DNA of 47,202 nucleotides. It comes from Rhizobacter sp. (GTDB taxonomy: Bacteria > Pseudomonadota > Gammaproteobacteria > Burkholderiales > Burkholderiaceae_C). The notes below the pieces were generated by a model. That model was not told the origin of the DNA and did not search any database. It worked only from the letters and a program-made list of their open reading frames with translations. Below are positions 22,771 through 31,907 of the stretch, piece by piece. A program made the position numbers and the translations under genes. The DNA lies in contig JAMLIM010000024.1 in assembly GCA_023954175.1 (NCBI GenBank), positions 1 to 47,202 of the forward strand. The letters are read 5' to 3'. The number at the start of each line of letters is the position of its first letter. Position 1 is the stretch's first letter.

Positions 22771-23499
22771 ATGCAAAACCTACGCAAACTTGACGACCCT
22801 GGCCCCGTGATGCCCGTGACCCCTGCTGCCGCGACCCCGCCGACCCTCGCCCGCCACGCCCTGTACCAGGAGGTGGCCGAGCGGCTTCGCGAGCAGATTT
22901 TCGCGCGCATCCTCGAGCCCGGCGCATGGATCGACGAGCAGACGCTTGCCGCCGAATTCGGCATCAGCCGCACGCCGTTGCGCGAGGCACTCAAGGTGCT
23001 GGCGGTCGAGGGGCTGGTGACGATGAAGCTGCGCCGCGGCGCCTACGTCACCGAGATGTCCGAGCGCGACGTCGGCGACGTCTACCACCTGCTCGGCCTG
23101 CTGGAAAGCGACGCCGTTGCGCACGTCGCACGCAGCGCGAGCGCGGCGCAACTCGCCGAACTCGAGGCGATGCACGCGGAGCTGGAGGCGGCGGTCGACG
23201 ACCGCGAAGCATTCTTCCGCCTGAACGAGGCCTTCCACCTGCGCATCCTGGCGATGGCCGACAACCGCTGGCGCAGCCAGATCGTGCTCGATCTGCGCAA
23301 GGTGATGAAGCTCAACCGCCACCACTCGCTGTTCCGCGAGGGGCGGATCGCCGAAGCGCTGGCCGAGCACCGCGCGCTGATGGCCGCGCTCAAGCGCCGC
23401 GACGCCGAACGCGCAAGCGCACTCAGCCAGGAGCACTTCCGCAACGGCCTCGCGGCGGCGGCCCCGGCACCGTCGCCACGCCGGGGCAAGGCGGCTTGA
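22771..23499 (+). CDS. GntR-family transcriptional regulator (FCD/FadR type)
   Basis: The 242-residue protein has a winged-helix domain at residues 30-95 (LREQIFARILEPGAWIDEQT, EFGISRTPLREALKVLAVEG) followed by an all-helical FCD effector domain with the metal/ligand pattern FRLNEAFHLRI and AEHRALMAALKRRD. Members usually bind small organic acids. Its place divergent from the methylmalonyl-CoA mutase operon suggests control of propionate use, with a propionate-derived acid or CoA intermediate as a possible ligand; this is inferred from context. The start at 22771 is the first in-frame ATG; GTG/ATG starts around residue 13-14 are alternatives. It ends four bases from the convergent gltA stop. 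Confidence 0.88.
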   Translation: MQNLRKLDDPGPVMPVTPAAATPPTLARHALYQEVAERLREQIFARILEPGAWIDEQTLAAEFGISRTPLREALKVLAVEGLVTMKLRRGAYVTEMSERDVGDVYHLLGLLESDAVAHVARSASAAQLAELEAMHAELEAAVDDREAFFRLNEAFHLRILAMADNRWRSQIVLDLRKVMKLNRHHSLFREGRIAEALAEHRALMAALKRRDAERASALSQEHFRNGLAAAAPAPSPRRGKAA

Positions 23500-23511
23500 A
23501 GCCTCAGCCGC
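23491..23511. terminator. Hairpin shared by convergent gntR and gltA
   Basis: GCGGCT (23491-23496) and AGCCGC (23506-23511) form a perfect six-base stem with a nine-base loop. The loop contains the TGA of the GntR gene and touches the gltA stop on the other strand. It is placed to end transcripts from both directions, but has no T-run on either side, so it may be a weak or Rho-assisted terminator. Confidence 0.4.
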
Positions 23512-24817
23512 GCTGGGCGAGCGGGACGACCTCGCGCGTGGTCGCCCCGCTGTAGAGCTGGCGCGGACGGCCGATCTTGTATTCCGGGTCGCCGATCATC
23601 TCGTTCAGCTGCGCGATCCAGCCGACCGTGCGCGCGAGGGCGAAGATCGCGGTGAACAGCGGCACCGGGATGCCGATCGCGCGCTGCACGATGCCGGAGT
23701 AGAAGTCCACGTTCGGATAGAGCTTGCGCGAGACGAAGTAGTCGTCCTCGAGCGCGATCTTCTCGAGCGTCATCGCGAGCTTGAAGAGCGGGTCGTTCTG
23801 CAGGCCGAGCGAGTCGAGCACCTCGTAGCAGGTCTCGCGCATCAGCTTGGCGCGCGGGTCGTAGTTCTTGTAGACGCGGTGGCCGAAGCCCATCAGCTTG
23901 ACGCTGGAGTTCTTGTCCTTCACCTGCTTGATGAACTCACCGATGCGCTCGACGCCGCCCATCGCCTGGATGTCGCCGAGCATGTTCAGCGCCGCCTCGT
24001 TCGCGCCGCCATGCGCCGGGCCCCACAGGCAGGCGACACCGGCAGCGATCGCGGCAAACGGGTTCGTGCCCGACGAGCCGCACAGGCGCACGGTCGACGT
24101 CGAGGCGTTCTGCTCATGGTCGGCGTGCAGGATGAAGATGCGGTCCATCGCGCGCACCAGCACGTCGTTGGGGATGTAATCCTCGCACGGCGTCGCGAAC
24201 ATCATGCGCATGAAGTTGCTCGCGTAGGACAGGTCGTTGCGCGGGTAGACGTAGGGCTGCCCCATCGTGTACTTGTAGGTCATCGCGACCAGCGTCGGCA
24301 TCTTCGCGATGAGCCGGATCGCCGAGATCTCGCGATGGCGCGGATTGTTGATGTCGGTGCTGTCGTGATAGAAGGCCGACATGCCGCCGACGAGGCCGGT
24401 CAGGATCGCCATCGGATGCGCATCGCGGCGGAACCCGCGCAGGAAGAACTGCATCTGCTCGTGGACCATCGTGTGCTTGGTCACGAGCGCGTCGAACTCG
24501 GTGTTCTGCGCCGTGTTGGGCAGCTCGCCGTTGAGCAGCAGATAGCAGGTCTCGAGGTAGTCGCACTTCTCTGCGAGTTGCTCGATCGGATAGCCGCGGT
24601 ATTGCAGTTCGCCGCGGTCGCCGTCGATGTAGGTGATCGCCGAATCGCACGCCGCGGTGGACATGAAGCCGGGGTCGTAGGTGAACTTGCCGGTCTGCCC
24701 GTAGAGCTTGCGGATGTCGATCACATCCGGGCCCATGGTCCCCTTGTAGATCGGCAGATCCATGCTCGGGCTGCCATCCGAGAATGACAGGGTGGCTTTG
24801 AGGTCGGACGAGATCAT
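23504..24817 (-). CDS. gltA: Citrate synthase (type II)
   Basis: GltA condenses acetyl-CoA with oxaloacetate to citrate, the entry step of the TCA cycle. The 437-residue protein shows [16 protein letters not shown] and catalytic residues His269 ([10 protein letters not shown]), His313 ([14 protein letters not shown]) and Asp371 (NVDFYSG), matching His264, His305 and Asp362 of the E. coli hexameric enzyme. The N-terminal extension of about 50 residues is also typical of the NADH-sensitive type II form. The ATG at 24817 is preceded by AAGGAAG. It is last in the sdhCDAB-sdhE-gltA run, with 59 bases after sdhE. Confidence 0.97.
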   Translation of the reverse strand: MISSDLKATLSFSDGSPSMDLPIYKGTMGPDVIDIRKLYGQTGKFTYDPGFMSTAACDSAITYIDGDRGELQYRGYPIEQLAEKCDYLETCYLLLNGELPNTAQNTEFDALVTKHTMVHEQMQFFLRGFRRDAHPMAILTGLVGGMSAFYHDSTDINNPRHREISAIRLIAKMPTLVAMTYKYTMGQPYVYPRNDLSYASNFMRMMFATPCEDYIPNDVLVRAMDRIFILHADHEQNASTSTVRLCGSSGTNPFAAIAAGVACLWGPAHGGANEAALNMLGDIQAMGGVERIGEFIKQVKDKNSSVKLMGFGHRVYKNYDPRAKLMRETCYEVLDSLGLQNDPLFKLAMTLEKIALEDDYFVSRKLYPNVDFYSGIVQRAIGIPVPLFTAIFALARTVGWIAQLNEMIGDPEYKIGRPRQLYSGATTREVVPLAQRG

Positions 24818-24876
24818 GGCGCTTCCTTGGCTGTGGCTTTCAAGAGCCCTTTCGGGCGGCGGCTTTCAATCGGGAT

Positions 24877-25185
24877 TCAGGTTGCGTACATCTTCGGCTG
24901 GCGCATCAGCGCCAGCACTTCCAGCACTTCCGGACACGCCAGCTCGCCCTGCGGCTCGCGCCGCGCAAGCAGCAGGTCGAGCAGATCGTTGTCCGGCAGG
25001 TCCATCAGGGCCTGCAGCGCGTGCGCCTGCGTCGCCGTCATGGTGGCCTCGTGACGGTCGAAGAAGCGCTCGACGAACAAGTCGTTTTCGAGCAGACCGC
25101 GCCGGCAGCGCCAGCGCAAGCGACTCAGCGTTCGCGCATCGAGGACAGTCTGCCGGGCGAGGCTTGCATCGGGCTGAACAGACAT
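24877..25185 (-). CDS. sdhE: Succinate dehydrogenase assembly factor (flavinator)
   Basis: SdhE promotes covalent attachment of FAD to SdhA. The 102-residue protein has the hallmark RGLLENDLF (the RGxxE motif) at about residues 31-39, followed by LMDLPDNDLLDLLLARREP and the acidic/hydrophobic C-terminus. The N-terminal extension of about 20 residues is longer than E. coli SdhE (88 residues). It starts five bases after the sdhB stop and precedes gltA, the standard betaproteobacterial order. Confidence 0.93.
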   Translation of the reverse strand: MSVQPDASLARQTVLDARTLSRLRWRCRRGLLENDLFVERFFDRHEATMTATQAHALQALMDLPDNDLLDLLLARREPQGELACPEVLEVLALMRQPKMYAT

Positions 25186-25190
25186 CGTCC

Positions 25191-25895
25191 TCAGACGGTG
25201 CGGCGCACCATCATCTCCTTGATCTTGCTGATGGCCGCTGCCGGCTTCAGGCCCTTGGGGCAGACGTCGACGCAGTTCAGGATGCTGCGGCAGCGAAACA
25301 GCCGGTACGGGTCTTCCAGGTTGTCGAGGCGCGCGGCGGTGTCCTGGTCGCGACTGTCGATGATGAAGCGGTAGGCCTGCAGCAGGCCGGCCGGGCCGAC
25401 GAACTTGTCCGGGTTCCACCAGAAGCTCGGGCAGGCGGTCGAGCAACTCGCGCACAGGATGCATTCGTACAGGCCGTTGAGCTGGTCGCGCTCCTCGGGA
25501 GACTGCAGGCGCTCCTTCTCGGGCGGCGGCGTGTCGTTGACGAGGTAGGGCTTGATCGAGTCGTACTGGGTGAAGAACTGCGTCATGTCGACGATCAGGT
25601 CGCGCACCACCGGCAGGCCGGGCAAGGGCTTGAGCACGATCGCGTCCGGCAGCGTGCGCATGTTCGTCAGGCACGCCAGGCCGTTCTTGCCGTTGATGTT
25701 CATCGCGTCCGAGCCGCACACCCCTTCGCGGCACGAGCGTCGGAACGACAGCGTCGGATCGACGGCCTTGAGCTTGTTCAGCGCGTCGAGCAGCATGCGC
25801 TCGTGGCCGTCGAGCTCGACCTCGAGCGTCTGCATGTAGGGCTTGGCGTCCTTGTCGGGGTCGTAGCGGTAGATCTGAAAGCTGCGCTTCGTCAT
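25191..25895 (-). CDS. sdhB: Succinate dehydrogenase iron-sulfur subunit
   Basis: SdhB passes electrons from SdhA to quinone through three Fe-S clusters. The 234-residue protein has the [2Fe-2S] site SCREGVCGSDAM with a later Cys (GLACLTNM), the [4Fe-4S] site CILCASCSTACP and the [3Fe-4S] site CRSILNCVDVCPKG. Length and order of motifs match bacterial SdhB. I chose MTKRSFQIYRYDPD at 25895; an earlier in-frame start would add 16 residues without conserved features. It follows sdhA after 49 bases. Confidence 0.97.
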   Translation of the reverse strand: MTKRSFQIYRYDPDKDAKPYMQTLEVELDGHERMLLDALNKLKAVDPTLSFRRSCREGVCGSDAMNINGKNGLACLTNMRTLPDAIVLKPLPGLPVVRDLIVDMTQFFTQYDSIKPYLVNDTPPPEKERLQSPEERDQLNGLYECILCASCSTACPSFWWNPDKFVGPAGLLQAYRFIIDSRDQDTAARLDNLEDPYRLFRCRSILNCVDVCPKGLKPAAAISKIKEMMVRRTV

Positions 25896-25944
25896 GATCG
25901 GGGCCTGGTTCTCGGATCGGGCGGGTTCGCTGTGTGGGGGCACG

Positions 25945-27741
25945 CTAGAAGGTTCTGACCTTGGGGGGCACGCTCTCCACCGTCAACGGCTTGAGCTTGA
26001 CCGGCTTGTACTCGAGCCGGTTGCCGTCGGCATACCAGAGCGTGTGCTTGAGCCAGTCGCGGTCGTTGCGGCCGAGCGGGAACTCGGGGCTGTCCGCGTA
26101 GTCGTCCACCGTGTGCGCACCGCGGCTCTCGTGGCGCGCGGCCGCGGAGACGATGGTGGCGAGCGCCGCCTCGATCAGGTTCTCGACCTCGAGCGCCTCG
26201 ATGCGCGCGGTGTTGAAGATCTTCGACTTGTCGGTGAGGTGGATAGCCTTGACGCGTTCGGCGATCGCCTTGACCTTGTCGACACCTTCGGTGAGCGTCG
26301 CCTGCGTCCGGAACACGCCGGCGTGGTGCTGCATCGTCGCGCGCAGGTCGTTGGCGACGTGCTGCGAATACTCGCCCGAGGTCGTCGCCTCGAACCTCGC
26401 CAGGCGCGCCAGCGTGGCGTCGGCGGCATCGGCCGGCAGCGGCTTGTGGCTGCGCTTGTCGAGCCCGCTCGCGACGATGTGGTTGCCGGCCGCGCGCCCG
26501 AAGACGAGCAGGTCGAGCAGCGAATTCGTGCCGAGCCGGTTCGCGCCGTGCACGCTGACGCAGGAGCATTCGCCGACTGCGTAGAGGCCGCCGACCGGCG
26601 TGTTCGGGTCGCCGTCCCTGGGCGCGACGACCTCGCCGTTGATGTTGGTCGGCACACCGCCCATCTGGTAGTGGATCGTCGGCACGACCGGGATCGGCTC
26701 CTTCGTGATGTCGACGTTGGCGAAGTTGTGGCCGATCTCGAACACGCTCGGCAGCCGCTTCATGATCGTCTCGGCGCCGAGGTGCGTCATGTCGAGCTGG
26801 ATGTAGTCCTTGTTCGGGCCGCAGCCGCGCCCTTCCTTGATCTCCTGGTCCATGCAGCGGCTGACGAAGTCGCGCGGCGCGAGGTCCTTCAGCGTCGGCG
26901 CATAGCGCTCCATGAAGCGCTCGCCGTCGCTGTTGCGCAGGATCGCGCCCTCGCCGCGGCAGCCTTCGGTCAGCAGCACGCCGGCGTTGTGCACGCCGGT
27001 CGGGTGGAACTGCCAGAACTCCATGTCCTCGAGCGGAATGCCTGCGCGCGCCGCGAGGCCGAGGCCGTCGCCGGTGTTGATGAAGGCGTTCGTCGACGCC
27101 GCGAAGATGCGCCCCGCGCCGCCCGTCGCGAGCAGCGTCGTCTTCGCCTCGAGGATGTAGACCTCACCGGTCTCCATCTCGAGCGCGGTGACGCCGAGCA
27201 CGTCGCCCGCGGCGTCGCGGATCAGGTCGAGCGCCATCCACTCGACGAAGAAGTTCGTCCGCGCCTTGACGTTCTGCTGGTACAGCGTGTGCAGCATCGC
27301 GTGGCCGGTGCGGTCCGCTGCTGCGCAGGCGCGCTGGACCGGCTTCTCGCCGTAGTTCGCCGTATGGCCGCCGAACGGGCGCTGGTAGATCGTGCCGTCG
27401 GCATTGCGGTCGAACGGCATGCCGGCGTGCTCGAGCTCGTAGACGACGTGGGGCGCCTCGCGGCACATGAACTCGATCGCGTCCTGGTCGCCGAGCCAGT
27501 CGGAGCCCTTGATCGTGTCGTAGAAGTGGAAGTGCCAGTTGTCCTCGCTCATGTTGCCGAGCGACGCGCCGATGCCGCCCTGCGCGGCGACGGTGTGCGA
27601 GCGCGTCGGGAACACCTTGGACAGCACGGCGACGCTCAGGCCGGCGCGCGCCAGGCGCAGCGAGGCCTGCATGCCGGAGCCGCCGGCGCCGACGATGACG
27701 ACGTCGAACTTGCGTCGGCTGAGCTTCGTGGTTGACGTCAT
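25945..27741 (-). CDS. sdhA: Succinate dehydrogenase flavoprotein subunit
   Basis: SdhA oxidises succinate to fumarate with covalently bound FAD. The 598-residue product has the dinucleotide loop VVIVGAGGSGMQASLRLARA at the N-terminus, the FAD-attachment His in FPTRSHTVAAQGGIGASLGN, the substrate-site sequences HPTGVHNAGVLLTEGCRGEG and GLYAVGECSCVSVHGANRLG, and a C-terminal helical domain. The ATG overlaps the sdhD stop as TGATG. It is a complete, ordinary SdhA, part of membrane complex II. Confidence 0.97.
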   Translation of the reverse strand: MTSTTKLSRRKFDVVIVGAGGSGMQASLRLARAGLSVAVLSKVFPTRSHTVAAQGGIGASLGNMSEDNWHFHFYDTIKGSDWLGDQDAIEFMCREAPHVVYELEHAGMPFDRNADGTIYQRPFGGHTANYGEKPVQRACAAADRTGHAMLHTLYQQNVKARTNFFVEWMALDLIRDAAGDVLGVTALEMETGEVYILEAKTTLLATGGAGRIFAASTNAFINTGDGLGLAARAGIPLEDMEFWQFHPTGVHNAGVLLTEGCRGEGAILRNSDGERFMERYAPTLKDLAPRDFVSRCMDQEIKEGRGCGPNKDYIQLDMTHLGAETIMKRLPSVFEIGHNFANVDITKEPIPVVPTIHYQMGGVPTNINGEVVAPRDGDPNTPVGGLYAVGECSCVSVHGANRLGTNSLLDLLVFGRAAGNHIVASGLDKRSHKPLPADAADATLARLARFEATTSGEYSQHVANDLRATMQHHAGVFRTQATLTEGVDKVKAIAERVKAIHLTDKSKIFNTARIEALEVENLIEAALATIVSAAARHESRGAHTVDDYADSPEFPLGRNDRDWLKHTLWYADGNRLEYKPVKLKPLTVESVPPKVRTF

Positions 27742-28103
27742 CAAAGTCTCCAGAGAACCTGCAATGCCCAGCCGGCGCACGCGAGCAGCCAGACGATCGT
27801 GAAGATCTGCGCCAGCAGGCGCACGCCGGTCGCGTGGACGTAATCCATCAACGTGTCGCGCACGCCGATCCAGGCGTGCCATGCGAGCGCCAGGATGACG
27901 ACGAAGGTGAGCGACTTCATCCACATCGGCGCGAAGATGCCGGCCCAGCGCTCGTAGCCGAGTTCGCCCGGCAGCAGCAATTGAAGCAGCACGAGCAGCG
28001 TGAAGAGCGCCATCAGCAACGCCGTGACGCGCTGCGCGAGCCAGTCGCGCAGGGCGTAGTGCGCGCCGACGACGAGGCGCTTGGTGCCGTAGTTCTGGGT
28101 CAT
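27741..28103 (-). CDS. sdhD: Succinate dehydrogenase membrane anchor subunit D
   Basis: The 120-residue protein has three membrane helices at about 23-45, 57-78 and 93-116. It has the motif WHAWIGVRDTLMDYVH, where the His contributes to heme b binding and the Tyr to the quinone site in known SdhD proteins. It pairs with SdhC to anchor SdhAB. It overlaps sdhA by one base (TGATG) and follows sdhC after 61 bases. Confidence 0.93.
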   Translation of the reverse strand: MTQNYGTKRLVVGAHYALRDWLAQRVTALLMALFTLLVLLQLLLPGELGYERWAGIFAPMWMKSLTFVVILALAWHAWIGVRDTLMDYVHATGVRLLAQIFTIVWLLACAGWALQVLWRL

Positions 28104-28164
28104 GGGGTGGTGTCTCCAGGTGAATGCGCGGCTGCCGCCGATGCGCGGGCGTCGGGTGCCTTCA

Positions 28165-28587
28165 TCAGTAGATGCCGAACAGCCGGGCGCCGAGCAAGAG
28201 CGTCAGCACAACGCCTGCGGCGAGCGTGAAAGCTGCCGTCCGGCGGCCGAAGTCCTTGTCCACGCGATGCGTGACGTCCAGGAAGACGTGGCGCAGGCCG
28301 GCGATGATGTGGTGCAGCGCGGCCCAGATCAGCGCCAGCACGACGAGCTTGATGAACCACGCCGGCATGAACCACGCGCCGGCGATGAATACCGACCTGA
28401 AGTCGTCGAACGACACCTCGGAGGTGAGGCTCGTGTCGAACATCCAGATGATGAAGGGCAGCAGCAGGAAGATCAGCAGCCCGCTTGCGCGATGCAGGAT
28501 GGAGACGAGGGCCGCAAGCGGGAGTCGGTATTGCCGAGCGTCCCAAAGGCGCATTGCACCCGGTCTGGTCTTTGCGGTCTCGGCCAT
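28165..28587 (-). CDS. sdhC: Succinate dehydrogenase cytochrome b556 subunit
   Basis: SdhC is the larger membrane anchor of complex II and supplies a heme ligand. The 140-residue protein has three membrane helices and the family motifs RLPLAALVSILHRASGLL near residue 25 and HHIIAGLRHVFLD, with the heme His, near residue 83-95. I chose ATG 28587 (MAETAKTRPG) because CAGGAA is correctly spaced; ATG 28593 would place that site too close. It heads the sdh-gltA run, so its promoter must be in the 105 bases before it, where I could not define a clear -35/-10 pair. Confidence 0.93.
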   Translation of the reverse strand: MAETAKTRPGAMRLWDARQYRLPLAALVSILHRASGLLIFLLLPFIIWMFDTSLTSEVSFDDFRSVFIAGAWFMPAWFIKLVVLALIWAALHHIIAGLRHVFLDVTHRVDKDFGRRTAAFTLAAGVVLTLLLGARLFGIY

Positions 28588-28692
28588 ACGCATTCCTGTC
28601 AAAAGTGATAGAAGCCACGCCCCTTGCCGGGCCATTTTATTGCAACGCAGCAGCGCCCCCTGCCGGCGTTGCCAATCGTCACGCCGCAAGAC

Positions 28693-29535
28693 TCAGTTCA
28701 GCTCGTTGCGATAGAAGTGCGCGCTCGTGTCGTAGAGGCCGCGCCGGAGTTCGAGCGGGCGGTCGCCATAGGTGAAGGATAGTCGCTCGACGCTCAGCAG
28801 CGGCGCGCCCGGCGCGACCTCGAGCAGCGCCGCCGATTCGGCGTCCGCGGCAACCGCGCGCAGCTTCTCGTCGGCGCGGATCATGCGCACGCCGAATTCA
28901 GATTCGAACAGCCGGTACATCGGGCCCTTGTACTCGCTCAGGCGCTCTGCCGTCAGGCCCTTGAACGCCTGCCCGGGCAGCCAGATGTCGTCGAGCACGA
29001 CCGGCCTGCCCTCGAAGGACAGCACGCGGCGCACCTGCAGCGTCGCGTCGCCCGCGCGCAAGCCGAGCGCGCGCGCGACCTCGGCCGGCGCGCGTTGGCG
29101 GCGGCAGTCGATGAAGCGACGCGCCATGCCGCCGGCGGGGCCGACGTCGGGCACCAGGCGCAGGAAGCGAAACCGCACCGCCTGCTCGGCGTGGGTCGCG
29201 ACGAACGTGCCCTTGCCCTGGCGGCGCACCAGCAGGTTGTCGTCGGCAAGCGCGTCGATCGCCTTGCGCACCGTGCCCTGGCTGACCTTGAAGCGCGCCG
29301 CGAGTTCGGTCTCGCTCGGGATCAGTTCGCCGGGGCGCCACTCACCGCCTTGCAGGCTGCTCGTCAGCAGCGCCTTGATCTGCTGGTAGAGCGGGCTGAA
29401 GGCGGGTGCCACCTCGCGCGGCGCAGGCGTGGCGCTCGTGGCCGCAGCCGCCGGCGCAACGGGAGCAGCGGCGGCGGCAGGGCCGAGGGCGGGGGCGCCG
29501 CTGCCAACGGGCTTGACGCGAGGGACGGTGGCCAT
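28693..29535 (-). CDS. GntR-family regulator (HutC/UTRA type) of the TCA block
   Basis: The 280-residue protein has a low-complexity Ala/Pro N-terminus of about 45 residues. It continues with a GntR winged helix (PLYQQIKALLTSSLQGGEWR, FKVSQGTVRKAIDALADD, RRQGKGTFV) and a UTRA ligand-binding domain (LRLVPD, RRVLSFEGRPVVLDD, RLSFTYGDRPLELRRGLYDT). Genes of this type lie between sdhC and mdh in many Burkholderiales, so control of TCA genes is likely, though the ligand is unknown. It is divergent from mdh with a strong palindrome between. The ATG at 29535 has no good ribosome-binding site; a later start inside the Ala/Pro stretch cannot be excluded. Confidence 0.88.
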   Translation of the reverse strand: MATVPRVKPVGSGAPALGPAAAAAPVAPAAAATSATPAPREVAPAFSPLYQQIKALLTSSLQGGEWRPGELIPSETELAARFKVSQGTVRKAIDALADDNLLVRRQGKGTFVATHAEQAVRFRFLRLVPDVGPAGGMARRFIDCRRQRAPAEVARALGLRAGDATLQVRRVLSFEGRPVVLDDIWLPGQAFKGLTAERLSEYKGPMYRLFESEFGVRMIRADEKLRAVAADAESAALLEVAPGAPLLSVERLSFTYGDRPLELRRGLYDTSAHFYRNELN

Positions 29536-29582
29536 CGATGGATTGCAGCACAGCGCGGCCCCATCGTCCAGAGAATGACGAT

Positions 29583-29604
29583 ATATGTCTTATATAAGAT
29601 ATAT
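29583..29604. promoter_or_regulatory. Palindromic operator between GntR gene and mdh
   Basis: The core TCTTATATAAGA (29588-29599) is a perfect 12-base palindrome, extended after one mismatch by ATAT on each side. It is the most AT-rich segment in the surrounding DNA and lies 53 bases before the GntR start and about 110 bases before mdh. It is a good candidate for the binding site of the adjacent GntR protein, controlling both genes. No second copy of the core was found before sdhC, gltA or acnB within the window. Confidence 0.7.
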
Positions 29605-29714
29605 GATTTGATGTGCGGCTCGACGTTCACCGGCCCGATTGGCTACACTCGGGAACGGTTCGGGCCGCGCACTGTCGGCCTGCCACGGCCTTTTCAATCG
29701 CACCGGAGTTCCCC

Positions 29715-30701
29715 ATGAGCAAGACCCCCGTCCGAGTCGCCGTCACCGGCGCCGCCGGCCAGATCGGCTACGCCATCCTGTTTCGCATCGCCTCGGGCGA
29801 AATGCTGGGCAAGGACCAACCCGTCATCCTGAGCCTGCTCGAAGTGCCGCTCGAGAAGCCTCAGCAGGCGCTGCAGGGCGTGATGATGGAGTTGCAGGAC
29901 TGCGCCTTCCCGCTGCTCGCCGGCATGGAGGCGCACGGCGACCCGATGACGGCATTCAAGGATGTCGACTACGCGCTGCTGATCGGCTCGCGCCCGCGCG
30001 GCCCCGGCATGGAGCGCGCCGAACTGCTCGCCGTGAATGCCGAGATCTTCACCGCACAGGGCAAGGCGCTCAACGCGGTGGCCAAGCGCGATGTGAAGGT
30101 GCTCGTGGTCGGCAACCCGGCCAACACGAACGCCTACATCGCGATGAAGAGCGCGCCCGACCTGCCGCGCGCGAACTTCACCGCGATGCTGCGCCTGGAC
30201 CACAACCGCGCGCTGAGCCAGATCGCGGCCAAGACAGGCAAGCCGGTGTCCGAGATCGAGAAGCTCTGCGTCTGGGGCAACCATTCGCCAACGATGTACG
30301 CCGACTACCGCTTCGCGACCATCGGCGGCAAGAGCGTGAAGGACATGATCAACGATCAGGCCTGGAACGCCGACACCTTCCTGCCCACCGTCGGCAAGCG
30401 CGGCGCGGCGATCATCGCGGCGCGCGGCGTGTCTTCGGCCGCCTCGGCAGCGAATGCGGCGATCGACCACATGCACGACTGGGCGCTCGGCACGAACGGC
30501 AAGTGGGTCACGATGGGCATCCCCTCCGACGGCCAGTACGGCATCCCGAAGGACGTCATGTTCGGCTTCCCCGTCACCTGCAGCGGCGGCAAGTACAGCC
30601 TCGTCGAAGGCCTGAGCATCGACGCCTTCAGCCAGGAGCGCATCAAGGTGACGCTCGACGAACTCCTCGGCGAGCAGGACGGCGTCAAGCATCTGCTCTG
30701 A
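29715..30701 (+). CDS. mdh: Malate dehydrogenase (NAD-dependent)
   Basis: Mdh interconverts malate and oxaloacetate. The 328-residue protein has [19 protein letters not shown] for NAD binding, the substrate-loop arginines in [23 protein letters not shown], and the catalytic His in [13 protein letters not shown]. This layout is the cytosolic/LDH-like MDH type of about 328 residues used by betaproteobacteria rather than the 312-residue E. coli type. A CGGAG site precedes the ATG. The next gene starts seven bases after the stop, so the two are probably cotranscribed. Confidence 0.97.
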   Translation: MSKTPVRVAVTGAAGQIGYAILFRIASGEMLGKDQPVILSLLEVPLEKPQQALQGVMMELQDCAFPLLAGMEAHGDPMTAFKDVDYALLIGSRPRGPGMERAELLAVNAEIFTAQGKALNAVAKRDVKVLVVGNPANTNAYIAMKSAPDLPRANFTAMLRLDHNRALSQIAAKTGKPVSEIEKLCVWGNHSPTMYADYRFATIGGKSVKDMINDQAWNADTFLPTVGKRGAAIIAARGVSSAASAANAAIDHMHDWALGTNGKWVTMGIPSDGQYGIPKDVMFGFPVTCSGGKYSLVEGLSIDAFSQERIKVTLDELLGEQDGVKHLL

Positions 30702-30708
30702 CACGACA

Positions 30709-31797
30709 GTGAACGCGTCGTCCGCGTCCGGCGCCCCGGCGGGTTCACGCAGATCGCGGGGCGCGCCGCAGCGCACGGGCGCGAGCCCGCGCGAGGTGCT
30801 GTTCGGCGCCAACGATCCGGCGCCGATGCTGCCGGTGTGCGACCACTATGCGGGCGTCGAGTCGCGCATGCGCAAGGCTCTGGCCCTGCAGGGCGAGATG
30901 GGGCCGGTGTTCGACGTCACGCTCGACTGCGAGGACGGCGCGCCGGTCGGCGGCGAGGCCGAACACGCGCAGCGCGTGGCCGAGTTCATCGACTCCGCCG
31001 CCAACCTGCACGGCCGTGTCGGCGCGCGATTGCATCCGGTGCACCACGCCGCGTTCGCCCTCGAGGCCGAGACACTGGTGCGCCGCAGCGGGCATCGCGT
31101 CGCCTACCTGATGTTGCCCAAGGCCCATGGCCTGGCCGACGTGCAACGCGCGTGCGACGAGATCGACCATCACGCGCGGGTGGCTGACCTCAAGCGCCAG
31201 ATTCCACTGCACGCGCTGATCGAAACCCACGGCGCGCTGGCCGAGGTCGCGGCGATCGCCGCCCATCCGCGCATCGAGTCGCTGTCGTTCGGGCTGATGG
31301 ACTTCGTCGCCGCGCACCGCGGCGCGATCCCGCAGACGGCGATGAGCGCGAGCGGCCAGTTCGAGCACCCGCTCGTGGTCCGCGCCAAGCTCGAGATCTC
31401 GGCCGCCTGCCACGCCCACAACAAGACGCCGTCGCACTGCGTCGTCACCGAATACAAGCACCTCGACCTGCTCGAGGCCGCGGCCCACAAGGCGGCGCGC
31501 CTCTTCGGCTACACCCGCATGTGGAGCATCCACCCGGATCAGATCCAGACCATCATCGACGCCTTTGCACCCTCGGTCGCGGAGGTCGATCAGGCGGTCG
31601 AGATCCTGCTTGCCGCGCAGGCCGCGGACTGGGCGCCGACCAGCCACAAGAGCGGCAGCATCGCTACGCTGCACGATCGCGCGAGCTACCGCTACTTCTG
31701 GCACGTGCTCGAGCTCGCGCAACGCACCGGGCAGCCGCTGCCGGTCCCTGCGCGCGAAGCCCTGTTCGGCGACGCGGGCGCTTCCGCAGCACTCTGA
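30709..31797 (+). CDS. CitE/HpcH-HpaI family CoA-ester lyase
   Basis: The 362-residue TIM-barrel protein belongs to the HpcH/HpaI aldolase and citrate lyase beta family. It has [12 protein letters not shown] with the Mg-binding acids, RLHPVHH with the substrate Arg, [20 protein letters not shown] with the second Mg-binding Glu, and [14 protein letters not shown] near the C-terminus. Members cleave citramalyl-, malyl- or citryl-CoA. With no citDF genes nearby, a malyl-CoA or citramalyl-CoA lyase is more likely than citrate lyase. The start is GTG at 30709, seven bases after mdh; the first 28 residues are low-complexity and a later start is possible. Confidence 0.87.
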   Translation: MNASSASGAPAGSRRSRGAPQRTGASPREVLFGANDPAPMLPVCDHYAGVESRMRKALALQGEMGPVFDVTLDCEDGAPVGGEAEHAQRVAEFIDSAANLHGRVGARLHPVHHAAFALEAETLVRRSGHRVAYLMLPKAHGLADVQRACDEIDHHARVADLKRQIPLHALIETHGALAEVAAIAAHPRIESLSFGLMDFVAAHRGAIPQTAMSASGQFEHPLVVRAKLEISAACHAHNKTPSHCVVTEYKHLDLLEAAAHKAARLFGYTRMWSIHPDQIQTIIDAFAPSVAEVDQAVEILLAAQAADWAPTSHKSGSIATLHDRASYRYFWHVLELAQRTGQPLPVPAREALFGDAGASAAL

Positions 31798-31907
31798 CAG
31801 CCCACACGTCTGATCTCATTTGTTGCATTGAACCCCGAGACTCACGCTCGAGAACCGGCGTCGCGCGCCGACAATCCTGCACCCTCACCACGATGCGGAG
31901 CATGCCC

